DNA of 64,000 nucleotides, from assembly GCF_900115505.1 (NCBI RefSeq), contig NZ_FOWQ01000007.1, positions 214,596 to 278,595 of the forward strand, read 5' to 3'. The notes below the pieces were generated by a model. It saw only the letters and a program-made list of their open reading frames with translations, was not told the DNA's origin and did not search any database. Each line of letters opens with the position of its first letter. The first letter of the stretch is position 1. This stretch comes from Geodermatophilus dictyosporus. Its GTDB lineage: Bacteria > Actinomycetota > Actinomycetes > Mycobacteriales > Geodermatophilaceae. Positions 33,592 to 41,952 of the stretch are shown in pieces. A program made the position numbers and the translations under genes.

Positions 33592-34454
33592 CGGTCCCCT
33601 CCCGTGAGCAGTGCGGTGCCGGTGACGGAGGACGGCGCGCCCGCCGCGGCGGCGGAGAGCTCCAGCCGGTCGCCGTCGGCCCGGCCCACGGCGCGCACCG
33701 GCGTCCCCGCGTACGCCGGCCGGGTCAGCCGGTGGGCGAAGGAGGCGACGGCGCGGTCGCGGGTGTGCCGCCGCGGGACCTCGAGCAGCAGCAGCGCGAG
33801 CAGCGGACCGTGCACGACGAGCCCCGGGTGACCCTCGACCCGCGTCGCGTAGGGGTGGTCGTAGTGGATGCGGTGCGCGTTGTAGGTCAGCGCGCTGAAG
33901 CGGAAGAGCACCGCCTCGTCGGGCCGCAGCTCGACCGCCGGGCCGTCGCCGCCGGGCGCGGGGGTCCCCGTCCCGGCCGGTGCGGGGGAGGAGCCGGCCT
34001 CCTGGGACCGGTAGACGACGTCCTGCTCCTCGATGAGCAGCAGCCGGCCGTCCTCCCGGTACTCGCTGCGCACGGTGACCAGCAGCATCGGGCCGCTGCG
34101 CCCGCTGCGGGGCTCGCACCGGGCCAGCCCGGAGGTGCGGGTGACGGTGCTGCCCACGCGCAGCGGTGCGGTGACCTCCAGCCGCCCGCCGGCGATCATC
34201 CGGCGCCGGTGGGGGATCGGCGGCAGGAAGGCGCCGGCGCGGGGGTGGCCGTCCTCGCCGAGGTCGGCGGTGGCCGGGTGGTCGAGGAAGGCGAACCAGT
34301 GCCAGCCCGGGGGCAGCGGGTCCCCGTCGGCCAGCGGCGGGGCGGGCTGGTCGAGCAGCGCGGCGAACGCGGCGGCCGGACCCGCCCCGATGCGGGCGGT
34401 GGCGGTCACCGGCCCGGGCGACCAGCCCTCGACGGCGGAGGCGAGGAGCGTCAC
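33588..34454 (-). CDS. MaoC-like / mesaconyl-CoA-type hydratase
   Basis: A 288-residue protein with two hot-dog domains: the N-terminal FAS1-like dehydratase half (PPGWHWFAFLDHP, RRMIAGGRLEV) and the C-terminal MaoC half with YNAHRIHYDHPYATRVEGHPGLVVHGPLLA. This combination matches HTD2 and mesaconyl/itaconyl-C4-CoA hydratases. It would hydrate the enoyl-CoA made by the coupled acyl-CoA dehydrogenase. The Asp and His of the MaoC motif (YNAHRIHYD) are visible. The two genes form an operon divergent from the old yellow enzyme gene. Confidence 0.82.
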   Translation of the reverse strand: MTLLASAVEGWSPGPVTATARIGAGPAAAFAALLDQPAPPLADGDPLPPGWHWFAFLDHPATADLGEDGHPRAGAFLPPIPHRRRMIAGGRLEVTAPLRVGSTVTRTSGLARCEPRSGRSGPMLLVTVRSEYREDGRLLLIEEQDVVYRSQEAGSSPAPAGTGTPAPGGDGPAVELRPDEAVLFRFSALTYNAHRIHYDHPYATRVEGHPGLVVHGPLLALLLLEVPRRHTRDRAVASFAHRLTRPAYAGTPVRAVGRADGDRLELSAAAAGAPSSVTGTALLTGGDR

Positions 34455-34526
34455 CGGGCCATCCTGCCGCCTGTGAGCCGGGACGCACCGGGGAATGGTC
34501 CGAGCCCGGCCGGTGTCGCAACCCCC

Positions 34527-35603
34527 GTGGACCTCTTCTCACCCGTGGCCCTGGGCGACGTCGAGCTGGCCAACCGCGTCGCGATGGCGCCGCTGACCCG
34601 CATGCGGTCGGGCCGGGCCGGCGTCCCCGGTGACCTCGTCGTCGACTACTACGCGCAGCGCGCCTCGCTCGGCCTGATCGTCACCGAGGGCACCTACCCG
34701 CACATCGAGGGCAAGGCGTTCGTCGGGCAGCCCGGCCTCGTCACCGACGAGCAGGTGGAGGGCTGGCGCCGCGTCGCCGACGCCGTCCACGCCCGCGGCG
34801 GCAGGCTGTTCGCGCAGGTCATGCACGGCGGCCGGGTCACCCACCCCGACGTCAACGGCGGCCACCGCGTCGTCGCACCGAGCGCCCTGGCGATCGACGG
34901 CGCCGGGCACACCGAGAAGGGCAAGCAGCCCTACCCGGTGCCGCACGCGCTGACCACCGACGAGGTGCGCGCGACCGTGCAGGACTTCGTGCGCGCCGCG
35001 CAGCGCGCCGTCGAGGCCGGCCTGGACGGCGTGGAGATCCACGGCGCCAACGGCTACCTGCTGCACGAGTTCCTGTCGCCGACGTCCAACGTGCGCGACG
35101 ACGAGTACGGCGGCTCGCCGGAGAACCGAGCCCGCGTCGTCGTCGAGGTCGTCACCGCGGTGGCCGAGGCGATCGGCCCCGGCCGCGTGGGCCTGCGGAT
35201 CTCGCCCGAGCACGACATCCAGGACGTCCTGGAGACCGACCGCGACGACGTCCTCGCCACCTACGGCACCCTCCTCGACCGGCTGCGCCCGTTGGGGCTG
35301 GCCTACCTGTCGGTGCTGCACCGCGAGCCGGCCGGCGACCTGGTGCAGGAGCTGCGCCGGCGCTTCGACGGGCCGCTGATGGTCAACAGCGGTTTCGGCT
35401 CGGTGACCACCCGCGACGAGGCCGTGGCGCTCGTCGACTCCGCGCACGCCGACGTCGTCGCCGTCGGCCGGGCGGTCATCGCCAACCCCGACCTGGTGGA
35501 GCGCTGGGCCGGGCAGCACCCGGAGAACGAGCCGAGGGCGCACCTGTTCTACGCGCCGGGTGCCGAGGGCTACACCGACTACCCGGCGCTGCGCGCCGGC
35601 TGA
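34527..35603 (+). CDS. Old yellow enzyme family alkene reductase
   Basis: A 358-residue NADH:flavin oxidoreductase (TIM barrel, FMN) of the classical OYE/NemA type. Motifs include NRVAMAPLTRMRS, GGRVTHP, the substrate-binding EIHGANGYLLHEFLSPTSNVRDDEYGG and the C-terminal GRAVIANPDLVERW. It reduces activated C=C bonds of enones, nitro-olefins or other electrophiles with NAD(P)H. The GTG at 34527 gives the usual family length; no ribosome binding site is visible and a leaderless transcript is possible. It might detoxify reactive enals from the divergent acyl-CoA pathway, but this is only context. Confidence 0.93.
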   Translation: MDLFSPVALGDVELANRVAMAPLTRMRSGRAGVPGDLVVDYYAQRASLGLIVTEGTYPHIEGKAFVGQPGLVTDEQVEGWRRVADAVHARGGRLFAQVMHGGRVTHPDVNGGHRVVAPSALAIDGAGHTEKGKQPYPVPHALTTDEVRATVQDFVRAAQRAVEAGLDGVEIHGANGYLLHEFLSPTSNVRDDEYGGSPENRARVVVEVVTAVAEAIGPGRVGLRISPEHDIQDVLETDRDDVLATYGTLLDRLRPLGLAYLSVLHREPAGDLVQELRRRFDGPLMVNSGFGSVTTRDEAVALVDSAHADVVAVGRAVIANPDLVERWAGQHPENEPRAHLFYAPGAEGYTDYPALRAG

Positions 35604-35642
35604 CGTCCGCCACCGCGCGCGGGGACGGCGTCCCTCGCCCCG

Positions 35643-36845
35643 TCAGGAGGCGAGGGACGCCGCGGTGAGCACCGTGCCGGCGTCGGCGAGGGCGTCCGCG
35701 GGCGCCGGGCGGCCGAAGAGCCAGCCCTGGCCGTCGTCCACGCCGAGCGAGCGCAGGACGGCGTGCTCGGCCGGGGTCTCCACCCCCTCCGCGACGACGA
35801 CGACGCCGACGCCGTGGGCGAAGTCGACCAGCGAGCGGGCGAGCCGGGCGAGGACCGGGTCGGCGTCGACGCCGCTGACGATGCTGCGGTCCATCTTGAG
35901 GACGTCGGGGGCGGTCACCACGATGTGCCGCAGGCTGGAGAAGCCGGCGCCGACGTCGTCGATGGCCAGCCGCATGCCGGCCGCGCGCAGCGGGGCCAGG
36001 GCGGCGTCGAGGGCGGTGTAGTCCTCGACCGGGTCGTGCTCGGAGAGCTCCAGGACGACGCGGTGCAGCGGCAGCCGGGCGAGCAGGTCGCCGCAGGCCG
36101 GCGTCAGCAGGGTCTGCGGCGAGACGTTCATCGACACGTACCCGGACACCCGGTCGAGCAGCGCGGCGGCGCGGGCCAGGGCGAGCAGCTCGAGGCGGTC
36201 GCCCTCGCCGACGCTGTGCGCCTCCTCGAAGACGACGTCGGGCGCGCGGCCCCACTCGGCGGGGAAGCGGCTGAGGGCCTCGGCGCCGACGCGGGCGCCG
36301 GTGCGCACGTCGACGATCGGCTGCAGCAGCACCTGCGGGCCGCCTCCGGCCACGACCGAGGCGAGCCGGTCGTTGATCTCGGCCTGCCGCTGGGCCCGGC
36401 GGACCTCCGGCTCGATGACCAGGGCCGCAGCGTCGGCGAGCACCTCGACGAGGGCCTGGTCGCGCGGGGACACCTCGGGGTCGGTGGCCAGGCCGAAGGC
36501 GCAGAAGGTGCCGTAGACCGCCCCGTCGCTGAGCACGACGGGCGCGCTGACGTGCGCGCGGATCTGCGGCAGGTCGCCCGGGTGCAGGCGCACGGCCTCC
36601 GGGACGCGGCGGACGTCGGGGATGACGCGCGGCAGGCGCCCCTCGACCACGGCCAGGCAGAAGCCGCTGTCGCGGGGGCCCGAGTAGCCGGCGCGGAACT
36701 CCGGCACCGCGGAGTCGGCGACCTGCACGGTCCGGGCGGTGTCGTCGATCCGGCTGAGGAACGCGACGCTGAGGTCGAGCTTGCTGCGCGCCGTCCGCAG
36801 CAGCCGTTCGACCTGTCGCGCGGCCTCCGAGCACTCCAGCAGCAC
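35643..36845 (-). CDS. GAF-EAL cyclic di-GMP phosphodiesterase, paralogue
   Basis: A 400-residue twin of the protein at 12244-13449 with the same domain order: GAF (AVYGTFCAFGLA) then EAL. Catalytic signatures are conserved (GAEALSRFP, MNVSPQTLLTP, LELSEHDPVEDY, AIDDVGAGFSSLRHI, KMDRSIVSG, VVAEGVET, GQGWLFGRP), so it should cleave c-di-GMP. The GAF halves are much less alike than the EAL halves, which suggests that the two copies answer different ligands. The GTG at 36845 has GGGGGAGGA upstream; a longer frame runs antisense and has no support. Confidence 0.9.
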   Translation of the reverse strand: MLLECSEAARQVERLLRTARSKLDLSVAFLSRIDDTARTVQVADSAVPEFRAGYSGPRDSGFCLAVVEGRLPRVIPDVRRVPEAVRLHPGDLPQIRAHVSAPVVLSDGAVYGTFCAFGLATDPEVSPRDQALVEVLADAAALVIEPEVRRAQRQAEINDRLASVVAGGGPQVLLQPIVDVRTGARVGAEALSRFPAEWGRAPDVVFEEAHSVGEGDRLELLALARAAALLDRVSGYVSMNVSPQTLLTPACGDLLARLPLHRVVLELSEHDPVEDYTALDAALAPLRAAGMRLAIDDVGAGFSSLRHIVVTAPDVLKMDRSIVSGVDADPVLARLARSLVDFAHGVGVVVVAEGVETPAEHAVLRSLGVDDGQGWLFGRPAPADALADAGTVLTAASLAS

Positions 36846-37033
36846 GCGTCCTCCCCCGTGGACGTCCCTGTCCCCCGACCGGCACCGTGTGTCGCCGGGA
36901 CCACTCCGGCAGACGGAACCGTTCCGCTCATCATCCACGAGGGGTGATGCGGAACTCACTGTGCGGTATCGAAGGCGTCTTGTCTCGCCGTCCCCGGCGT
37001 GCCGCCCGCGCCACGCCGGGGAGGTTCCGCGTC

Positions 37034-37465
37034 TCAGCCCGGGGGCCGCAGACCCTCGGCGGCCTCGGCGAGGGTCGCCGTGAGCCCGTCCGGGTCGGTG
37101 GAGACCGCGGCCAGCGTGCGCGCGGCGAGCTCGCACCACGCGTCCTCGAGGGCGGGCAGGAGGGACCGGGCGCGGTCGGACAGCTCGACGATGGTCGCCC
37201 GGCCGTCCGTGGGGGAGGGCCGGCGGACGACGAGCCCGGCGGCCTCCAGCCGGCGGACGCTGCCGGTGATCGTGGGGGGCTCGCAGCCGCTGGCCGCGGC
37301 GAGCTGCGCCTGGGTGCGCGGGCCGGAGGCGTGCAGCTCGAGGAGCAGCACCTCCTGTCCCGGGTGCAGGCCGAGCGGTGCCAGCAGCTGCGCCGCGGCG
37401 GCCCGGTGGCGCATCGCGAGCGTGCGGACGGCGTCGTTGACCTGCTTGGCGCGGGCGAAGTCCAC
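37034..37465 (-). CDS. MarR-family transcriptional regulator
   Basis: A 143-residue winged-helix regulator with the MarR layout: an N-terminal dimerisation helix, the recognition region TQAQLAAASGCEPPTITGSVRRLEAAGLV, and the wing with DGRATIVELSDRARSLLP. The GTG at 37465 is chosen because AGAGGGG lies upstream and because the longer frame to 37513 would start inside its own operator. It is divergent from the DUF6069 membrane protein gene, and two TTAGGCNCCTAA-like sites lie in the gap, so it most likely represses both itself and the membrane-protein operon. The ligand is unknown. Confidence 0.9.
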   Translation of the reverse strand: MDFARAKQVNDAVRTLAMRHRAAAAQLLAPLGLHPGQEVLLLELHASGPRTQAQLAAASGCEPPTITGSVRRLEAAGLVVRRPSPTDGRATIVELSDRARSLLPALEDAWCELAARTLAAVSTDPDGLTATLAEAAEGLRPPG

Positions 37466-37490
37466 GGGCGACCCCTCTTGCCGTCGAATG

Positions 37491-37530
37491 GTTAGGCGCC
37501 TAACCTCTTGCATCTCGTTAGGAGCCTAAC
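37491..37530. promoter_or_regulatory. Two MarR operators between divergent genes
   Basis: Perfect palindrome GTTAGGCGCCTAAC (37491-37504) and near-copy GTTAGGAGCCTAAC (37517-37530), with centres 26 bp apart. They lie 26 bases before the marR start and 24 bases before the ATG of the divergent membrane protein. Confidence 0.8.
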
Positions 37531-37554
37531 GAACCGGATGCGAAGGAGCGTGCC

Positions 37555-37974
37555 ATGACCACCTCGACCACCTCGCCGACCCCCGTGCGACGGCGCCTGG
37601 CCCCGGGTCCCGCGGCCCTGACCGTGCTCGCCGGTGCGGCCGCCGCAGCGCTCGTGTGGGTGGTGGCGGTGCCGCTCCTCGGCGCCGACGTCCGGGTCGC
37701 GACGGGTGGGCAGGCGCAGGAGCCGGGGCCGGGCGCCGTCGTCGCGGCCGCCGTGGTGGCCGGGCTCCTGGGCGCGGCGCTGCTCGGCGTCCTCCTGCGG
37801 TCCGCCCGCCGCCCGGTGCCCGTGTGGCGCGCCGTGGCACTCACGGTCCTGGTGCTGTCCCTCGGCGGGCCGCTGTCGTCGGGGCAGGACACGACGTCGG
37901 TCGCCGTCCTGGTGACGCTGCACCTCGCCGTCGCCGCGGTGCTGGTCCCGCTGCTGCCCCGGGCCGTGCGGTGA
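37555..37974 (+). CDS. Four-helix membrane protein (DUF6069-like)
   Basis: A 139-residue integral membrane protein with four hydrophobic segments (about 20-43, 60-84, 91-108 and 113-135) and a short extracellular loop, the layout of DUF6069 proteins. Function unknown. The ATG at 37555 has AAGGAG upstream. It is the likely target of the divergent MarR regulator and overlaps the flavin/F420-type oxidoreductase gene by 4 bases, so the two products are probably made together. Confidence 0.78.
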   Translation: MTTSTTSPTPVRRRLAPGPAALTVLAGAAAAALVWVVAVPLLGADVRVATGGQAQEPGPGAVVAAAVVAGLLGAALLGVLLRSARRPVPVWRAVALTVLVLSLGGPLSSGQDTTSVAVLVTLHLAVAAVLVPLLPRAVR

Positions 37975-38342
37975 CCGCGGGGACGAGCGGAGGCGCCCGC
38001 TTCAGCGACGCCGAGCTGGGCTACCTGCTCGGCGAGCGGCGGCTCGGCCGGCTGGCCACCGCGGACGCGTCGGGGCAGCCGCACGTCGTGCCGGTGGGCT
38101 GGGCCTACAACGCCGAGCTGGGCACGATCGACGTCACCGGCCGGCGGTTCGCGGCCACCCGGAAGTACCGGGACGTGCAGGCCAACCCGCGCGCCGCCTT
38201 CGTGGTCGACGACGTCCTGCCGCCCTGGCGTCCGCGCTCGGTGGTGGTGCAGGGCGACGCCGAGCCGGTCGAACCGGCCGACGGCGAGGCGCTGATCCGC
38301 ATCCACCCGCGGACGATCGTCTCCTGGGGCCTGGACGGCTGA
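37971..38342 (+). CDS. PPOX-class (pyridoxamine oxidase-fold) F420/flavin-dependent enzyme
   Basis: A 123-residue split-barrel protein of the PPOX class, in the actinobacterial group often annotated as F420-dependent. The signature region is LGRLATADASGQPHVVPVGWAYN, followed by GRRFAATRKYRDVQANPRAAFVVDD. It probably binds a flavin or deazaflavin and reduces small electrophiles. The GTG start is embedded in the stop of the preceding membrane protein gene (GTGA). Regulation by MarR suggests a stress or xenobiotic response. Confidence 0.82.
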   Translation: MTAGTSGGARFSDAELGYLLGERRLGRLATADASGQPHVVPVGWAYNAELGTIDVTGRRFAATRKYRDVQANPRAAFVVDDVLPPWRPRSVVVQGDAEPVEPADGEALIRIHPRTIVSWGLDG

Positions 38343-38463
38343 CTCCTCGCCGGACCGGACACCCGTGCCCGGCCCTCCCGATCCCGGCGAGGGGGCCGTG
38401 CGCGGGTGCTCGGGCCCGCCGGAGACGCCCGGCGGCGGGCATCCTGGGCGGGGGAGGTGTCGC

Positions 38464-39021
38464 ATGGACCTCGACGACGTGGTGCCGGTGGCCGACCACG
38501 TCACCCGCCAGTCGCGGGTGATCGACGCGCCGCCGTCCGTGGTGTGGGAGGAGCTCCACCGGCTGCGGCTCTCGTCGCTGCCGGTCACGCTGCTGCTCGG
38601 CGCCGCGCGGGCCCTGCCGGTGCTGCTGACGGGCAGGGGACGCCGGCGGGGCGGCCTGGACCGGACCCTCCTCGACGTGGTGCCCATCCCGGAACTGGCG
38701 TCCGACCCGCCCTCGCACGTCGTCTTCGGCGGCGTGCTGCAGGCCTGGCGGCCGGCCGGTGGCAAGCGCCCGCCCGTCCTCGACGCGGCCGGCGTCCGGG
38801 AGTGGGCCGAACCGGGCTGGGTGAAGGTCGGCATGGAGTTCCGGCTGACGCCGGCGCTCGGGGGCACGCGGCTGAGCTGCGAGACGCGGGTGGTCGCGAC
38901 CGACGCGGGGACGCGGCGGCGCTTCGGCCTCTACTGGCTCGCCGTCCGGCCGGGGAGCTCGGCCATCCGGTGGGAGCTGCTCACCGCCGTCGCCGTGCGG
39001 GCGGAGGCGCGCGCCGGGTAG
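38464..39021 (+). CDS. SRPBCC-fold protein, function unknown
   Basis: A 185-residue protein with a helix-grip architecture: an N-terminal strand and helix (RVIDAPPSVVWEELHRL), a beta-rich middle (WVKVGMEFRLTPALGGTRLSCETRVVATDAG) and a C-terminal helix (GLYWLAVRPGSSAIRWELL). The family binds hydrophobic ligands or acts as cyclase or hydrolase, but nothing here fixes the role. The ATG at 38464 is preceded by GGGGGAGG. It lies 9 bases before the SDR gene and probably shares its transcript. Confidence 0.7.
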   Translation: MDLDDVVPVADHVTRQSRVIDAPPSVVWEELHRLRLSSLPVTLLLGAARALPVLLTGRGRRRGGLDRTLLDVVPIPELASDPPSHVVFGGVLQAWRPAGGKRPPVLDAAGVREWAEPGWVKVGMEFRLTPALGGTRLSCETRVVATDAGTRRRFGLYWLAVRPGSSAIRWELLTAVAVRAEARAG

Positions 39022-39030
39022 GGGTCCGGC

Positions 39031-39954
39031 ATGCCCTGGACCGAGCGCGACGTCCCCGACCTCACCGGACGCACGGCGGTGGTGACCGGCGCGAACGGCG
39101 GCCTGGGCCTGCAGACGGCGTTGGCGCTGGCAGGCGCCGGCGCCCACGTGGTGCTGGCCGCCCGGGACCCGGCCAGGACCGGGGCCGCGGTGGCGCGGAT
39201 CCGGCTGAGCGCCCCGTCGGCGTCGCTGGAGGCGGTGCCGCTGGACCTCGGCGACCTGTCCTCGGTGGCGGCCGCCGCGCGCTCGGTGCTGGACCGGCAC
39301 GAGCGGGTGGACCTGCTGGTCGACAACGCGGGCGTCATGGCGGTGCCGCGGCGGACGACGGCCGACGGCTTCGAGGAGCAGTTCGGCGTCAACCACCTGG
39401 GGCACTGGGCGCTGACGGCGCACCTGCTGCCGGCGCTGCTGCGGGCACCGGCGGCGCGGGTGGTGACGGTGACCAGCACGGCGCGGCACCGGGCCCGGCG
39501 GCTGGACCCGGCCGACGTCCACCTCGAGCGGGGCTACGGGGCGTGGAGCGCGTACGCGCGGTCGAAGATGGCCAACCTGCACTTCGGCCTCGGCCTGCAG
39601 CAGCGGTTCGCCGCCGCCGGCGTGGCGGCGGCCAGCCTGCTCGCGCACCCGGGCCTGACGAACACCGACCTGCAGGCCCGCGCGGTCCGCGAGGGCGGCG
39701 CCGGCCAGCTCGGGCCGGTGTTCGAGCTGCTCACCGCGCGGTCGGGGACGTCGCCGTTCGAGGGCGTCCGGCCGCAGCTGCGGGCCGCCACCGACCCGCG
39801 GGCCCGGGGCGGGGAGCTGTACGCCCCCCGGTACGGCTCCCGCGGCCCCGCCGTCCGGCGGCCGGTGCTGCGGCGCTGGCGGCTGCAGGAGCAGATCGAC
39901 GTCCTGTGGCGGGTCTCCGAGCGGGAGACCGGCATCCCGTTGGAGGTCGCGTGA
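39031..39954 (+). CDS. Short-chain dehydrogenase/reductase
   Basis: A 307-residue SDR of the retinol-dehydrogenase/WW-oxidoreductase-like group. The Rossmann motif is TGANGGLG, the second signature DNAGVM (NNAG-like), and the catalytic Tyr-Lys pair is YARSK, with the Ser in VTSTARHR. The cofactor is NAD(P)H. The C-terminal extension GGELYAPRYGSRGPAVRRP is typical of this actinobacterial subgroup. The substrate is unknown; it probably acts on an alcohol or ketone of a hydrophobic molecule. Confidence 0.9.
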   Translation: MPWTERDVPDLTGRTAVVTGANGGLGLQTALALAGAGAHVVLAARDPARTGAAVARIRLSAPSASLEAVPLDLGDLSSVAAAARSVLDRHERVDLLVDNAGVMAVPRRTTADGFEEQFGVNHLGHWALTAHLLPALLRAPAARVVTVTSTARHRARRLDPADVHLERGYGAWSAYARSKMANLHFGLGLQQRFAAAGVAAASLLAHPGLTNTDLQARAVREGGAGQLGPVFELLTARSGTSPFEGVRPQLRAATDPRARGGELYAPRYGSRGPAVRRPVLRRWRLQEQIDVLWRVSERETGIPLEVA

Positions 39955-39963
39955 CCCTCCGGC

Positions 39964-40623
39964 TCAGCCCTCCAGCAGGCCCGCCTCGTGGGCGAGGATG
40001 GCGGCCTGCGTGCGGTTGGCCAGGTCGAGCTTGGCCAGCAGCCGGGAGACGTAGGTCTTCACGGTCGCCTCGCTGACGAACAGCCGCCCGGCCAGCTCGG
40101 CGTTGGACCCCCCGCTGCCCAGCAACTGCAGCACCTCGCGCTCGCGCTCGGACAGGCCCTGGATCCGGCGCAGCGCCTGCGCCCTGCGCGGCGCGGCCCG
40201 CCGGTCGACGTAGGACTCGATGAGCGCGGCCGTGACCTTCGGCGACAGCGTCGCGGTGCCGTCGGCCACCGCCCGGACCGCGGCGGCGATCTCCCGCGGC
40301 GGGGTGTCCTTGAGCAGGAAGCCCGCGGCCCCGGCGGCCAGCGCCGCGTACACGTACTCGTCGGCGTGGAAGGTCGTGAGGACGGCGACCTGCGGCGGAT
40401 CGGGCAGCGCGAGGATCTCGCGGGTCGCCGCCAGCCCGTCCTTGCGCGGCATCCGGATGTCCATGAGGACGACGTCGGGCCGCAGCTCCTGCACGGCGCG
40501 CACCGCGGCGAGCCCGTCGCCGGCCTCCCCCACCACGGTGAGGTCGCCGGCCGCCTCGAGCACGGTCCGCAGCCCGAACCGCACCAGCTCCTCGTCGTCG
40601 ACGAGCAGGACCGAGATCGTCAC
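39964..40623 (-). CDS. NarL/LuxR-type response regulator
   Basis: A 219-residue response regulator, partner of the kinase just upstream, whose stop overlaps its GTG start. The receiver has Asp9-Asp10, phospho-acceptor Asp55 in LMDIRMPRKDG, the Thr in LTTFHADEY and the Lys in LLKDTPP. The LuxR helix-turn-helix spans about 152-212. All phosphorylation residues are present. The position beside a divergent ABC transporter suggests that it controls that exporter. Confidence 0.92.
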   Translation of the reverse strand: MTISVLLVDDEELVRFGLRTVLEAAGDLTVVGEAGDGLAAVRAVQELRPDVVLMDIRMPRKDGLAATREILALPDPPQVAVLTTFHADEYVYAALAAGAAGFLLKDTPPREIAAAVRAVADGTATLSPKVTAALIESYVDRRAAPRRAQALRRIQGLSEREREVLQLLGSGGSNAELAGRLFVSEATVKTYVSRLLAKLDLANRTQAAILAHEAGLLEG

Positions 40624-41762
40624 GCCGGGATCACCGCCTCGACCCCGAAGCCGCCGTCCAGGCGGCGCTCCGTGCGCAGCCGGCCGTCCAGCGTGCGCAC
40701 CCGCTCGCTGAGCCCGACGAGGCCGAAGCCACCGCCGGAGCCCGGGCCGGCGGGCTCGGTCGGCGTCCCGTTGACCACGCGGACGACGAGCCGGCCGGGC
40801 TCCCGGGTCACGTCGACGTGCACCGGGGCACCGGGCGCGTGCTTGCCGGCGTTGGTCAGCGCCTCCTGCACGATGCGGTAGGCCGCCCGGGAGACGGCGG
40901 GCTCGACCGGGGCGGCGTCGGCCGCGGGACCGGTCAGCTCGACCACCATCCCGGCGGCGCGGCACTCCTCCACCAGGCGCCCGAGGTCGTCGAGGCCGGG
41001 CTGCGGGGTGAGCGGCGCGGCGTCGTCGTCCCCGGCGCGCAGGACGCCGACCGCCTGCCGCAGCTCGTCGAGCGCCTGCCGGCCGGCCAGCTGCACGTGG
41101 CAGGCGAGCTGCTCGACCCGCTCCCGGTCGGCGGCAGCCACCTCGATGGCGCCGGCCTGGAGCACCATGAGGCTCACCCGGTGACCCACGGCGTCGTGCA
41201 TCTCCCGGGCGATGCGGGCGCGCTCGGCGGCGATCGCCTCGCGCGCGAGCAGCTCCCGCTCGGCCTCGGCCCGCTCGGCGCGCTCGGTGAGCGCCGTCAT
41301 CAGGTCGGCGCGGGCACGCACCCAGGCGCCGATGGTCCCGGGCAGCAGGACGACGAACGCGACGCCCGCCAGCCCGCCGACGACGTCGCCGATCGAGTGG
41401 CCGGTCCAGAGCTGGCTGACGGCGACCGACCCGGCGACGCCGGCGACGGCCCGGGCGGGCCAGCCGCCGGTGTAGCGGCCCACCGCGTAGGCGCCGAGCG
41501 GGATCGCACCGCCGATGGCCGGGGCGACGGCGCCCACCGCGGCGGCGGCGAGGAAGGGGACCAGCGGTGCCCGCCGGCGCAGGAAGAGCAGCAGCAGGCC
41601 GACGCCGATCGACGCCGCGGCCGTGACGGAGAGGGGCACCGGGGCGGGGCCGGACGTCCACTCGATCGCGCCGACGCTGAACGCGCCGAGGACGGCGAGG
41701 AGCACCTCGAACCACACACCGCGCGCGGAGAGGCCCGGCCGCAGCCGCGCGCGGAGCCCCAT
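40620..41762 (-). CDS. NarL-family sensor histidine kinase
   Basis: A 380-residue membrane kinase. Five or six hydrophobic segments occupy residues 15-148 with very short loops, an intramembrane-sensing type found next to ABC exporters. The HisKA_3 motif is REMHDAVGHRVSLMVL with His189, and the ATPase domain has QEALTNAGKHA and GFGLVGLSERV. I chose the ATG at 41762; the longer frame from 41978 has a non-membrane Arg/Ser-rich start that overlaps the ABC gene. It is coupled to its response regulator by a 4-base overlap. Confidence 0.9.
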   Translation of the reverse strand: MGLRARLRPGLSARGVWFEVLLAVLGAFSVGAIEWTSGPAPVPLSVTAAASIGVGLLLLFLRRRAPLVPFLAAAAVGAVAPAIGGAIPLGAYAVGRYTGGWPARAVAGVAGSVAVSQLWTGHSIGDVVGGLAGVAFVVLLPGTIGAWVRARADLMTALTERAERAEAERELLAREAIAAERARIAREMHDAVGHRVSLMVLQAGAIEVAAADRERVEQLACHVQLAGRQALDELRQAVGVLRAGDDDAAPLTPQPGLDDLGRLVEECRAAGMVVELTGPAADAAPVEPAVSRAAYRIVQEALTNAGKHAPGAPVHVDVTREPGRLVVRVVNGTPTEPAGPGSGGGFGLVGLSERVRTLDGRLRTERRLDGGFGVEAVIPA

Positions 41763-41952
41763 GGCGCAGCAGCGTAGGACGGTGGTCCGGTCGCGCGGGT
41801 CGGCCGCGGGACGACTGCCGACGTCGACTTTCGGATGACCGGGACGAGACCTCCGACCAGCGCGTTCGAAGCTCCCGGCTGACGCGGAAGAGGAGCCCGC
41901 CGCGGTTCTCTGTGCGTCACCACCACAGCAGGACGAGGCGAGGAGCTCGGCG

